Of a stretch of DNA of 64,000 nt, positions 35,726 to 46,800 are shown piece after piece. Under the pieces are notes generated by a model, which saw only the letters and a list, made by a program, of their open reading frames with translations, was not told where the DNA came from and did not search any database. How positions within the stretch are numbered: position 1 is the stretch's first letter; each line of letters starts with the position of its first letter. The stretch covers positions 30,616,912 to 30,680,911 of the forward strand of contig OY294067.1 in assembly GCA_958510875.1 (NCBI GenBank). The letters run 5' to 3'. The translations under genes and the position numbers were made by a program. The stretch is from Endomychus coccineus. Lineage: Eukaryota; Arthropoda; Insecta; Coleoptera; Endomychidae.

Positions 35726-38700
35726 ATGGCTCCAAAGAAGAATAAGAAGGATGAAAGTAGTGGTAGTTCAAGTAGTTCTTCTGATTCTGATAGTAGCAGT
35801 TCAGAAGAGGAGAGAAAAATCAAATCAAAAGTTGTTTCAAAGAAAAGAAGTCCATCTAGTGGAAATGAAAGCGATTCCAGTGGAAGGTCTAATAAAAATA
35901 ATCCGAAAAAGTCGAAACCACTGCGTAAATCCCCAGTATTAGAATATGATAAATATTCGAGGAGGAATGAAGAGACTAAAGACTCTAGGTGTTTATTTCA
36001 TTAAATGTTTCAAAGATTTACATGTATTTAATAAATTCGTTGCAGGAAAAAATCAAACAACAAGGTAGATAAAAGTGAGAAAAGAGACAGTTACAATAAA
36101 AGTCAACCTCGTTCTCACAAATATGATCATCAGGAAGATGAGGAAAGATTACCTAGTGATAGTAGGTCAAGAAATAGAGATGACAGAGAACGTGATAAGA
36201 ATTCAAGGGCAGATTACAAAAATGACAATAGGAGAGACAATCGCTGGGGAAATGGAAGAAATGATAGACAGTGGCCTGAGAGATATAGACATCAAAGAGA
36301 AGACCATAGAAATTTCAAAAACCGACAGAACAGCCCTAGAGATAGGCGTGACAATAGGTAAGTGGGAATAAATAGATGAAATGATCAATTAAAAATTTAT
36401 ATATCTGCAAGCAAGAATGAGAAATGTAGCAAGCGTGAGTTAGTATTCATACAAACTCAATTCTTCGTTTTTGAGAATGAAATGTAATGGGAAAAAATGC
36501 GGTATCATCTTGAATTTTGAATTAGGTTATTTAGGTGATGATGAAATTATATTGGCATGTGACAACATTGCATACCTCTACATTTATTGACCACACAGCT
36601 ATATCTAAATGTGATAAGAGAGGAAGAGTTTGGTTTGAAATGGGGTCATATTTATTTGTCTCAATTTGAATCGGGTAAAAACACTAAAAAACAAAATTTG
36701 ACAGCTATTTTTGGAAAATGTTACTCAATTGTTTTGAGAATACATGAATAACACATGGCATTGAATTTTTCTGACAGCATCTAAATAGTGATACCCATTA
36801 CTAGATTACACAACTATCTTGTGACTAACTAATAGTTTTGAGTTAATCATTACCATGTGTGGGAGATGATGCTGAATCAATTAAAGAATACTTATTAATA
36901 TTTTATACTAAATGATCAACAATGAATAGAAGAATTTCTTTCTGATAAAAATAAATAATTTTACTTTTGTTTTATTACTGAATGAATACAATTGAATTCT
37001 TATAAACAACAATCTAATTTCAATGAATACCATTAAAAAAAATGGAATATAATTCACTCACAACATCCATTTGTGCTGAGTTGTAATGTTGAACAGGCTA
37101 TTTTTCTCTATTCATGAATATATTCCTTCTAAATTAATATCCTTCGAGGTATTTGCCTCGAAATTAGTTGTTCAACAATTATTCGCAGTTTTGATGTTAG
37201 TACAGATTAACAGAATTAAGTGAATTAATTTAGTTTTACTTATATATAAAAATTCTCGGGAAATAGGTCACATTAACACTCTGTTTTAATTTTCGTCTTT
37301 ACGTACGTTTCGGTCTCACGACCATCATCAGAAGACTTATTATGTCTAAAACTTGATTACTTAAAACTAATTGTATTACACAAAGCGTCCAAATCGCACC
37401 AATTTCAATTAAAATGCCCACGTCGCCGAAACGAACAGAAACACGATTAAACGAAATTGTAAACCTCAATGCTATAGTAAAATTATCAAAAATCCACTGC
37501 TAAGAAGATTTCTTAATAAACGCGTATTCATGTCAACACAGTAAGTGATCGACTGAGACGAGACAAATAAAATTTAATTTTTAAGTATAAACTTTCAAAC
37601 CAGATGTTAGATTTACGAGCTAATAGAAAAAGGTTTTGTCGTGACAGGAGGTATACTTGACATTCTACCTAAATATATACTATTAACATTATAACGAGGC
37701 ATGTAGGAATTTGCAAGAGATATTATTTGATCAAATTTGTATAGATATGACTTAGATTTTGCGTATCTGTCCTATGATTTACAGATTTGGAGTCACGTTT
37801 TATGTGAATCATCTCCAAAATAGATCTTTTATAATAATTGGTATTAACATTATTGTAATCGAATTGATGGTTATAATCAAAGCAGTGTTTAGCAAGGGCG
37901 GTGGAATTTTCTAAGTTTTTGTTTTTTGTGCTATACCTATGGCCGTACATTCTTTTTTGTAAATATTGTTTAGAGATTCCAATATAAGTCCCATCGCAAT
38001 CTAAACAATTTAATTTGTATACTGTGTGGGTTTGTTTATCTTTAGGTATTAAAGGCTTTAGATTTGAGAAATATTTTCCAACACAGCTAGTAGGTTTATG
38101 CGCGACATTTATATCGTACTTTTTCAAACATTTCTTAATTTTCTCTGAGGTCTCCGGAATGTATGGTAACGTTATATAATTGTCTTTAATATCTTTTGTG
38201 TTATTTTTATATGAAGAACCATTATAGATTCTGTTTATTCTCTCTTTAATGATCGCATTGAAGAAAGTTTTTGGGTAGCCATTCATTTCCAGTGTATTAC
38301 GAACAATTTTTAAATTCTTGGGACGGTCCTCTGCGTGGGACAATTTTACCGCGCGGTCTGTAAGGCTGTTTATGACACTTTTTTTATAACAAGTAACTGT
38401 TTTAAAAAATTTTGTCTTTACGTACGTTTCTGTCTCACGACCATCATCAGAAGACTTATTATGTCTAAAACTTGATTACTTAAAACTAATTGTATTACAC
38501 AAAACGTCCAAATCGCACCAATTTCAATTTAAATGCCCACGTCGCCGACGTTTAATCGTGTTCCTTTCGTTTCGGCGACGTGGGGATTTTAATTGATTTG
38601 GACGCTTTGTGTAATACAATTAGTTTTAAGTAATCAAGTTTTAGACATAATAAGTCTTCTGATGATGGTCGTGAGACCGAAACGTACGTAAAGACGAAAA

Positions 38701-40579
38701 TTTAAAACAGAGTGTTAATGTGACCTATTTCCCGAGAATTTTTATATATAATTCATACTGGGTCAAGAATCTTTATTATTTAGTTTTACGTTCATCACGA
38801 TGTTAATGTTACTATAAAGAACTTTTTGAGTTGAATTTAATATTACATTATTTTGAGTCAAATCTTAAATAAATTCAAATTTAAGTTTGTAGTCAAAGTC
38901 ATCCATATTTATAATATTAGAATTGGGATCTCTTCTAGTGCTCTTTGTCATTCTAGTATGTACTGTTTTCCTGATTATAAATGTTATACTTACAAATGAT
39001 GTTAAGCTGACTTCAGTCAAAGTGAAAAACTAGAAATTGGAAAATGAATAACTTTATGGAGATCTTCAGAAATGACAATGACAAATAAATAATGATTATG
39101 ATACCTTAAAAAATATGTAAATGTGAACAAGTTTTAATTATAATATTTTTTATAGATCGGGTTTTCAATTTTAATAAATGCATTTGCAGAAATGATAGAC
39201 GAAGAAATAGAAGTAGAAGTGGCTCATTTGATCATACCAAAGCAAAATGGGGGAAACAAGATAATGATAACAACAAACCAGATAAATCAGGAGTGGAGAA
39301 ACAAAAACCAAATTTTGGACTGTCTGGTAAACTCACTGAAGAGACCAATACTTACAAAGGTGTCGTAGTTAAATATAGCGAACCACCAGAGGCAAGAAAA
39401 CCGAGGCGTCGATGGCGGTTGTATCCATTCAAGGGTGAAAAGGCACTACAAACTTTGTATATTCATAGAGAAAGTGCATATTTGATAGGAAGAGAACGAA
39501 AAGTGGTGGATTTAGCAGTTGATCATCCATCTTGTTCCAAGCAACACGCCGCACTACAGTATCGCCTGGTATCTTTTACCAGAGACGATGGAAGTTCTGG
39601 TAAATCGCGATGTTTATGTCTATGTAAAGGTTCAATCTGGTTACTTTTGACGATATTCCTACAGGGATTAGTTGCTTACTTTTGCATTTGAACCTATACT
39701 TTAGATTCATTTCCCTGTCTATCAAATATGATTTTCAACAGGCCACAATTTAATAAACCTCAAAAATTGTCTGAAAATGTTTGATGCATTCCATATGAAA
39801 TCAGCACTCACTCCCAGGTCACCCTCGGGGATCGTCCTGAAAGTTTTTCCTATCTTTTCTACATTGACAAATATGACGATTTCCGAAATTTCGGGTCTTA
39901 AGTGTCGATATTGCGCCGAGGAGAACGTAATGAAGTTTTTTTTTGGCCTATTTTTTTAAGTAAAAAATAAAATTCGTCTTATTACCGTAAAATATTCGAA
40001 AATTAGCCTAAACAATTTTTTAAAGCACATAATTGAATACTAGAAAAGGTAGGAACAACTTTCAGGGCGATCCCCGAGGGTGACCTGGGAAAGAGCCCTG
40101 TTGTAGTGGACTTGGCACTATCACTCAAAATATGGAGTTTGTGAATTTATGTAATAAGTAAACTTTTTTGAAAATATAATATTTTTGATCTGTTTTAATG
40201 TAAAAACCCCCGCCCGCAAATCATTGTCAAAAAATACTTTTCAGACATTTTAATTTGGTCCTCCACCCAAAATGGGAAGATACAAGGACCTCATCAATCA
40301 TATAAAGTAGAATTAGCATATTAAGTCAATTCTTTTTTAGGTAAACGTGTTCGACCATACCTTATTGACTTAGAGTCAGCTAATGGTACTTTCATTAACA
40401 ATAAAAAAATAGATCCTAAAAAATATGTGGAGCTTCTGGAGAAAGATGTCATAAAGTTTGGATTCAGTTCAAGAGAATATGTTCTTCTGCATGAGAATAG
40501 TAAAGATGAAAGTTTAGATGATGATGTGAAACTAGAAGAAGAAGAAGAGGTTAAAGTAAAAACTGAAGCTGCTGATTAA
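35726..40579 (+). CDS. SNIP1: Smad nuclear-interacting protein 1 (FHA domain)
   Basis: Four exons: 35726-35988, 36046-36357, 39190-39599 and 40341-40579, giving 1,224 nt and 407 aa with all phases closing. An upstream in-frame ATG at 35681 exists, but MAPKKNKKDESSG is preferred as the start. SNIP1 is a nuclear protein of activated spliceosomes and pri-miRNA processing, and a repressor of SMAD/p300 signalling. The N-terminal half is a serine/lysine/arginine-rich disordered tract (S-rich, then RDRRDN and RRRNRSRSGSF). The C-terminal half is an FHA phosphothreonine-binding domain: AYLIGRERKVVDLAVDHPSC, SKQHAALQYRLV, then ESANGTFINNKKI and FGFSSREYVLLHE. An acidic tail ends the protein. Intron 2 holds a Penelope-like element; intron 3 holds a small foldback. 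Confidence 0.95.
37295..37336 (-). ncRNA. Hammerhead ribozyme motif (left copy)
   Basis: Same sequence as the plus-strand copy at 38652-38696: helix I GTCTT/AAGAC, CTGATGA, extra U, helix II GGTC-GTGA-GACC, GAAA, helix III ACG/CGT, cleavage triplet GTA. All core positions intact. Confidence 0.8.
37723..38400 (-). pseudogene. Penelope-like RT tail and GIY-YIG endonuclease
   Basis: Continuous frame from about 38400: the RT thumb-like ...AVKLSHAEDRPKNLKIVRNT, a connector with SEKIKKCLKKYDINVAHKPT, then the nuclease HTVYKLNCLDCDGTYIGISK, LQKRMYGHRYS, ENSTALAKHCFDYNHQFDY and RSILEMIHIKR, and a stop at 37723. The catalytic GIY-YIG framework (VYK...YIG, Arg, C-terminal Glu) appears present. The 5' part of the RT is absent, so the element is defective. 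Confidence 0.8.
38414..38456 (-). ncRNA. Hammerhead motif with a helix II mutation (middle copy)
   Basis: As the copies at 37295 and 38652, but the base before GAAA is A instead of C. This breaks the helix II pair next to the core and should weaken folding. Confidence 0.7.
38652..38696 (+). ncRNA. Hammerhead ribozyme motif (right, inverted copy)
   Basis: Helix I GTCTT (38654-38658) pairs with AAGAC (38691-38695). Core CTGATGA 38659-38665; extra U 38666; helix II 38667-38678 with a GTGA tetraloop; GAAA 38679-38682. ACG/CGT (38682-38689) forms helix III with a two-base loop. The cleavage triplet is GTA, so cutting would fall after 38690. The stretch ACGTACGT is self-complementary, so dimers are likely the active form. 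Type I topology. Confidence 0.85.
39805..40095. mobile_element. 290-bp foldback/MITE in SNIP1 intron 3
   Basis: TCCCAGGTCACCCTCGGGGA near 39815 is mirrored by its complement ending near 40091, with further arm pairing through CCTGAAAGTT/AACTTTCAGG. The interior is AT-rich and non-coding. Confidence 0.7.
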
Positions 40580-41395
40580 TTATTTTTTTAAGTTGATATT
40601 TTCATTCATATGTACATAGGATCTAAATGATGGTAAATTACTTCCAATAAAACTATAATCTCCAACAAACATGTTTTTTATTGTTACATCTATGTAGAAA
40701 CAAAAAGGAAAAATAAGAAAAATCGGGAATTTGAAAGTATTCTATTTAATTCATAATTAACAAGTACATCACATTTTACAGACAGTTCCCTATCTCTCAA
40801 GGTAAGATTTAAATTAAACAACTTTTGGTTCAATGCGTTTTTGGAAATAAAAATATAGGTCAATGTCTGCAAGTCATTTTTATATTCATATTATGTATTA
40901 ATTTCGGTGGTTTGCAATAGTCAAAAAATATAAATACTGTCAAATGGGATTGTCAATTTTTTACACATTTGACATTTGAACTAGGAAAATACATCTGAAC
41001 AATAGCTTAAATTAAATTAAATATTTACAATATAAACAACATTAAAAGAGATTTCTATATTAAAGCTTCCATGGTATGATTTCACAGTATAGTATTTCGC
41101 AGAAATTCTTTTTTTTTTGTACATTGGTATCATAATTATCGACAAGACGAGACACGAAATAAATTCCAAATGACGCATTACTGGTAGTGCTCATTGAGTT
41201 TAATTTTATGTCTAGTCAGGTAGTTGGAAACCTGTACAGAAATTATCGATTTTCACCTATGTTTATGCCATATTTGGATATATTTCCAGATTGCTGAGAG
41301 AATCAAAATTCCTTCTTATTCCTGTGATATATGACGTTACGAGCATACTACGAATACGATAAATAAGTTTTCAATGACCTAGTCACTAATGCAAT
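40580..41395. other. SNIP1 3' UTR and flank
   Basis: AATAAA at 40647-40652 is a plausible poly(A) signal about 70 nt after the stop. The rest is AT-rich with no recognised feature. Confidence 0.5.
40647..40652 (+). promoter_or_regulatory. Candidate poly(A) signal, SNIP1
   Basis: AATAAA shortly after the TAA stop, followed within 30 nt by T-rich sequence. Confidence 0.6.
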
Positions 41396-41433
41396 CATAG
41401 ATAAATCTACTACCGGTAGTAGAGTTATCTATG
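41396..41433. mobile_element. 38-bp micro-MITE: two terminal repeats only, with 8-bp TSD
   Basis: Begins CATAGATAAATCTACTACCG and runs back to CTATG as a near-perfect palindrome with no loop sequence. Perfect direct repeats AATGCAAT lie at 41388-41395 and 41434-41441. The same arms occur in the 44-bp unit at 2523-2566. Confidence 0.75.
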
Positions 41434-41441
41434 AATGCAAT

Positions 41442-42433
41442 GCAAACAATAGTAAAACTATAATTAGCCAAAATTAAGACTAGTTAATTTAGATTTTAAA
41501 ATTGGCAGCACAAAGCTGCGACGAACAAGCGCAATATTTCATGATATCAATGAATTTAAGTTTCAACGCTCTAAATATATTTCATTAGTTAGTTCAGAAA
41601 TAGTTCTTGTAGAGTGAAGTTTGATAGATTAATGTGCGTGACTATTTAGGAAGCCGGAAACTTTATAGTTGTTCTGTGTTACAAAATGCCAAAGGCTTTA
41701 TCTAGCTAACCTAGTGTTAACAAATAGTATTATTATACAATTTGAACAGCGGGATAATGATACACAACTATTTTCACTCATTCACTGCTGTCAGAGACAG
41801 TATGTGGTAACAAACACTTTCCCAACCGAGGCAGATTTGGGCGAGCCGCATTCTATCTAGTCGCGCAGACTCGATCCTTTAGCACTATTTCTCTACAATC
41901 GGCCAGATAGTTAGCGCACCAAACAGTGCGCAAATCGCGTCGAGTATTTCGATAGAGTGCTCTGCTCAATAACTCGAACACGAAAGGTACGACATTGAAT
42001 TTTTATGCCACTAAATTTTGAGCATCATATCTATTTTGTGTCAAAATTTTATGTGCTGTGCATTCACCATTCGGCCGCTGCACGAGGATATACATTTGCC
42101 ATATAACCCGATTCAAGAAACGATTTCGTACGCTATGCTCACGTCTTAATTAGAATATTAAATGTTAGTAATATTTTGCCGTAGAAAAAATTGCACAAAT
42201 CTGAAAATACGAGCCGAAGGCGAGGGCTGCAGTCTATAATTATTCCATAATTGTACTATTTCGCTACTATTTGCTGCGAATAAATAAATCTCCCGCAGCA
42301 ATATTTGAACTATTGATTGGATTATGGTTCTGGTGAATCTATGTCAGCGATTAAGCTAAATATAGTTTAGCTCAATCACTCTATGCTAAAAGTTACGAGA
42401 AAGTTATGAAACAATCATATGACCAGTTTTGTC
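41442..42433. other. Intergenic region; nothing recognised
   Basis: Lies between the SNIP1 3' end and the P-like MITE. No domain-bearing frame found. Confidence 0.4.
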
Positions 42434-42737
42434 CAAAGAGTTCTATATATAGAGTAGACACGTAGTGTGTTAAGCATAGGAAAAGGGTGGTAAGTTGATG
42501 GACATTCTGTCCTTCTCGCACATGTAGTGCGCTTTCACTCGCACGGTCTCCCCTTCTACACCGAAGAATATAAGAATACAAGAATAAGTATAACGCGCGC
42601 ACACCGCCGGTATAGTTAGAGGAGAAATAAGGGAAAATCGTGCGAGTGAGAGCGCAGTACTTGTGCGAGAAGAACAGAATGTCCATCAACTTACCAGTGA
42701 AAGGCTTAGTAGTCTACTCTATATATAGAACTCTTTG
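42434..42737. mobile_element. 304-bp P-like MITE with 8-bp TSD
   Basis: Termini CAAAGAGTTCTATATATAGA and its complement, continuing with AGTAGAC and the inner GGACATTCTGTCCTTCTCGC block shared with the 1,261-bp element at 2611-3871. Flanks GTTTTGTC (42426-42433) and GTTTTGAC (42738-42745) match at 7 of 8. A non-autonomous derivative; no THAP remains. Confidence 0.8.
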
Positions 42738-43834
42738 GTTTTGACGCTAGTATTGAGCGTTGAGCGGCAGCATGAAAAGGACCTTAAGACTCGATAGGCA
42801 CGTTCGAACAAAAAGTTGCAGTCTTCTTTACAGAGTGTAATACTAGCGACGAAAAGGTGCTGAAAGTCGGCGTACTTTTATCAATTTTCGACGGTACGCT
42901 GCTTCAATTTTACTACTTTTAAACATCATAGTATCTAATTAGTCTAGTATTGTACGTTTAATTGGTATCCCGATATAAATAATTATTCGACGTGGTAATT
43001 TTTCAAGTGGCTCATTTTTCAATCCACATGCATGACAATATGAGCCTTACAGAAATTACGAATATACATAATTTATTACCAGTATATTTTGCAAAAGCGA
43101 ATGAGCATATTTATTATATCAAAATACAATTGTAAGTGAATTTGATTTCTTTTAATCGGGAACAACCGGATGAACAAGTGACAAAGGGAAAGCGAAAAAA
43201 GGAAAAGGAAGACGTTAGAAGGAGGATAGAAATTCAATATTTGAAAGAATTAACATGAACTATTTGAGAATTATAACTATTGAAAATTATAGTTTCGTAT
43301 GATTTCAATACTTCCAGAAAATTCGAATTCCCCACATTCAATGACCTAATAAGAATAAATCTTCGATCGTTCGATATTAATTTCAACAATTTGCATTAAA
43401 CTTTTCGAACACAATATGAACTAAATGAAAATGAGAAAGAAAAAAATTGGTAACAAAATTTTATGTGCGGAATGAGCTAATTCGTGGTAATAATCATTCG
43501 CTGGTAAAGTAAAAGCGAGTTATGTCGTGATACCGTGATAGTAATAGTAAGATATAGATAAAAGACGCGTTAATAAGGCCCAGTCAGTGCACAGAAGAGA
43601 TCTGCACTATTCATTGCGCAGATACAGTAAACATGGGCATTTTTCACGTATATGTGCCTCCCGAGTTTGTTGTTCTAGTGTTCTCGATTAAAATAGTGAC
43701 CCAAAGTCAATGAATCTTATTTAATCTTGTTGTGGTTTCAGGTGAAAATCGAAATTTCTGCACGGTCTCCATTTTCATCACACATATTCTACTGGATTCT
43801 TCAGTTTTTCACTCACAATATCACATAGTTATTA
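42738..43834. other. Region 3' of the receptor kinase gene
   Basis: No domain recognised. Would contain the Sevenless/ROS1 3' UTR on the minus strand; no obvious poly(A) hexamer close to the stop. Confidence 0.4.
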
Positions 43835-46800
43835 CTACGCACTTTTACTATTACTGTCTTCTAATTTAACATTACTACATTCTGAGTTATTCAAAGAATA
43901 TTTTTTATTTTTTGTACTGGTCGACGTGTCACTGGTTTGTAACATTCGATTCGGAATTTCATATCCGTCGTTTTCTAAGGAACTATTATTTGCAGCATAC
44001 AATAATTCTAAATACTTTGGTATACTTGTCGATGCCTTCAACTGTGTGCCTTCGTTATCTCTGTCTAAGAATGGAGTGTTCTCCTTATTTTGCTCTTCAT
44101 TTTCCGGTTTCCAGGATGCACCTGCAAAATATTTTAATGTTTAATCCAATTTAGAACATTGTATAAATTGAAAGTTCTTCCCATTACCTACAAAATACAC
44201 CATAATAGGTACCTATACCGTTCAAACAATCAAACAACGCATGCTGAGTTTGAGTATATCAGGGATAAGTTAGAGTACAGTGACTATAGACAGAGTATAC
44301 TATTAGTAAAGATGATTATAGAGTACATAGGTACATTTATATCAATAGCCACATTATGTGGTAGGTGCATTTATACGGCGCTGACTAATATGATGGAAGA
44401 CTCAAGGACTCAAGCTTTTATCAAGTTGTTTCTTTCTTATGATTGTTGTCAAGTCGATATACTTTTAATTGATGATTAATTTACCAAATATTGATAATGC
44501 TGTATTGTTCAGAATAAACGGTTATATCAGCAATGACGAATGCATTACTAGTCGCTCCTGGAATACGCAGAATTCTCGCAATTAGAAATCCCCATTTTGG
44601 TACATTAATTGTAATTGTTTTGAATGCTAAGTATCTCTTTGTAATAGTAGCTATTGTAATTGAGATTGCCACACAACCAGAAGTGGAAAAGATACAAAGT
44701 TAACTGATATTCGTAGGAACGTGTAGTATAGGAATCTTCCATCCCTATACGAGATTACCTAAAATCCCCAAATTATAGAATGCGACCTTATTTCTATTTA
44801 GTAATGTTATTATAAGTATATGTTTACATCTCGGAGCTGACCCACAAATCAATATGTTTAATGTTGCGTTAATATATTAAACATATTGTTTGGCACCTCT
44901 ACCTTGACATCTTAGACTAGTTTAACTAGGACAATAACAATAACAGTATATGACATAATATATATATACTTGTGTAGGACATTCAATCATTCATACACAT
45001 CATTCAGATATTGACGGTATTCTCATTGATTTGTACTTGTACCAATTGTATTTATATAGAGCGAGACATTAAGCCATAATGGCGTCGAACTCTACGTTGA
45101 GTAAAGTGTAACTCTTTTTATAAGTGTTGTGTTTCAATCCCTATGCCTCAACCAGGACCACGGGTCAGTTTAGGGCAAACCGCCCAACCTTAAGAGCTGA
45201 TCCCCACAAGCGTACGATAACACAGTAGGGCAATTTTTTTAGACAATCAGGAAATTATGATACATTTTGGTGCAAGTGCTATTTAGAATGCAAAACAAAG
45301 TGCGAAATACATCTACCAGAATTGGGAAATTGAAAGTGGTGAAGTAGTTTTATTAAATTACCTAAAGTTTACCTGTACTGTTAAAATTTTCATCTCGAAA
45401 ATATACGGCGTTTGATATTCCGTGGAAGTCTGAAAATCAATGCATTCAATAACTGATTATCTCAAATTGTGCAAACATAAGTATAATGCCATTAATCAGT
45501 AATGAAATCAAAATTTGCACTGACCATGTCTTTTAAACATACCATTGGCCAAATTGGTTATCAAAAACATGACGATTTTTGTTGAGTCTTGATATCAATG
45601 GAAATTATTTTGATATCTATTATTATTCCAACTCAATAATGTGACTATAGGTAACCCAAAAGTATACAATCAAATGCTGCCTCTAATTACAGATACCTAT
45701 AATGAAGTTGGTATAACTACTGTTGAAATAATCGTTTAGATCAATGTGAGGGAAAATATACAAAATAATGTGAATTATATAAATCCATTGATACCACCTT
45801 GGTTTTAGTTAACGATTTCTGACATATACATTTAGAATGAAGAGAAAGCTAGAGTATCTCGAATTTTACTCGAGTAATCTTTAGGGGGTCCATTGAACCA
45901 TAGTAGGCCATAATCAGAATAAGTGATGTGGAATTTCAAGAGACAAAGATTATCTATGATACTTACATTCTGGAACTGTACTTATATATTGTCCTTCGTG
46001 AGCTCCTGTTCTTGGATTTCTAAGGTTTTGTTGGTGCAGATTCTCTAGTACTTCTAAACAATACTTGAAATAAGGTCTATTGTCAGGCTCAAACTCCCAA
46101 CACTTGAGCATTAACGAGTGTCTGAAAATGACATTTTGAATTAAAACATCGTATTATTAATATGCTCCTAAATATATCTATCATCAGTGTAAAAAATTCT
46201 ATGTCGTACAACGACAGATATAAATATGAATTTATTTTACAAATGTTTCGCCATGAAAACGGAAATGAAATGAAACTGGCTTCTACGATACGGTTTCACT
46301 ATTATTTCTCTCAGAATGCTTTTTTACTTCTTAGGTATCCTAACCAAACGTATAAGAATTATTTATAGGAATATATTTTACTTACAATTCTACTGGACAG
46401 TCTATTGGTTTTCCTAACCTTCCTCCTCCTCTAACATAATGTAATACTTCTAAATTATTTCTTGCAGGATAAGGTTGTTGACCTAGAGTCATTAGTTCCC
46501 ATAAAAGTATCCCAAAAGCCCAAACATCAGATTGGGACGTGAAGACTCCATCGACTAACGATTCAGGAGCCATCCACCGTACAGGCAACAACCCTTCGCC
46601 TTCCTTCCTATAGTAATCGTTCTTATAAATATCTCTGGCTAATCCAAAGTCTCCTATCTTTACTATTCTAGATTCTGGTGCTGTAGACGAAACTAAACAG
46701 TTGCGGCAGGCAAGATCTCTATGTACGAAATGCATTTCTTCTAAATATCTACATCCTTTCGAAACATCAACGCACATCTTCAGTAGTTCGATTAATGTTA

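Larger units (their letters stand above)
37240..38777 (-). mobile_element. Penelope-like element, 1.54 kb, 12-bp TSD, three hammerhead copies
   Basis: The 12-bp direct repeat ATTTAGTTTTAC flanks it (37228-37239, 38778-38789). It contains a minus-strand GIY-YIG ORF, a left terminal block (about 37243-37430), a direct repeat of that block (about 38405-38540) and an inverted copy (about 38560-38755). Tandem pseudo-LTRs plus an inverted outer end is characteristic of Penelope-like elements. It is 5'-truncated and lacks most of the RT. It sits in SNIP1 intron 2, antisense to the host gene. Confidence 0.85.

Noticed and set aside
39600..39691. SNIP1 frame reading through to a stop at 39691
   Set aside because: The GTAAAT donor at 39600 joins in phase to 40341 and restores the FHA domain, so the readthrough is intron.
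44159..44479. 106-aa plus-strand open frame in the last receptor intron
   Set aside because: No recognisable domain, low-complexity composition and no splice or poly(A) context.
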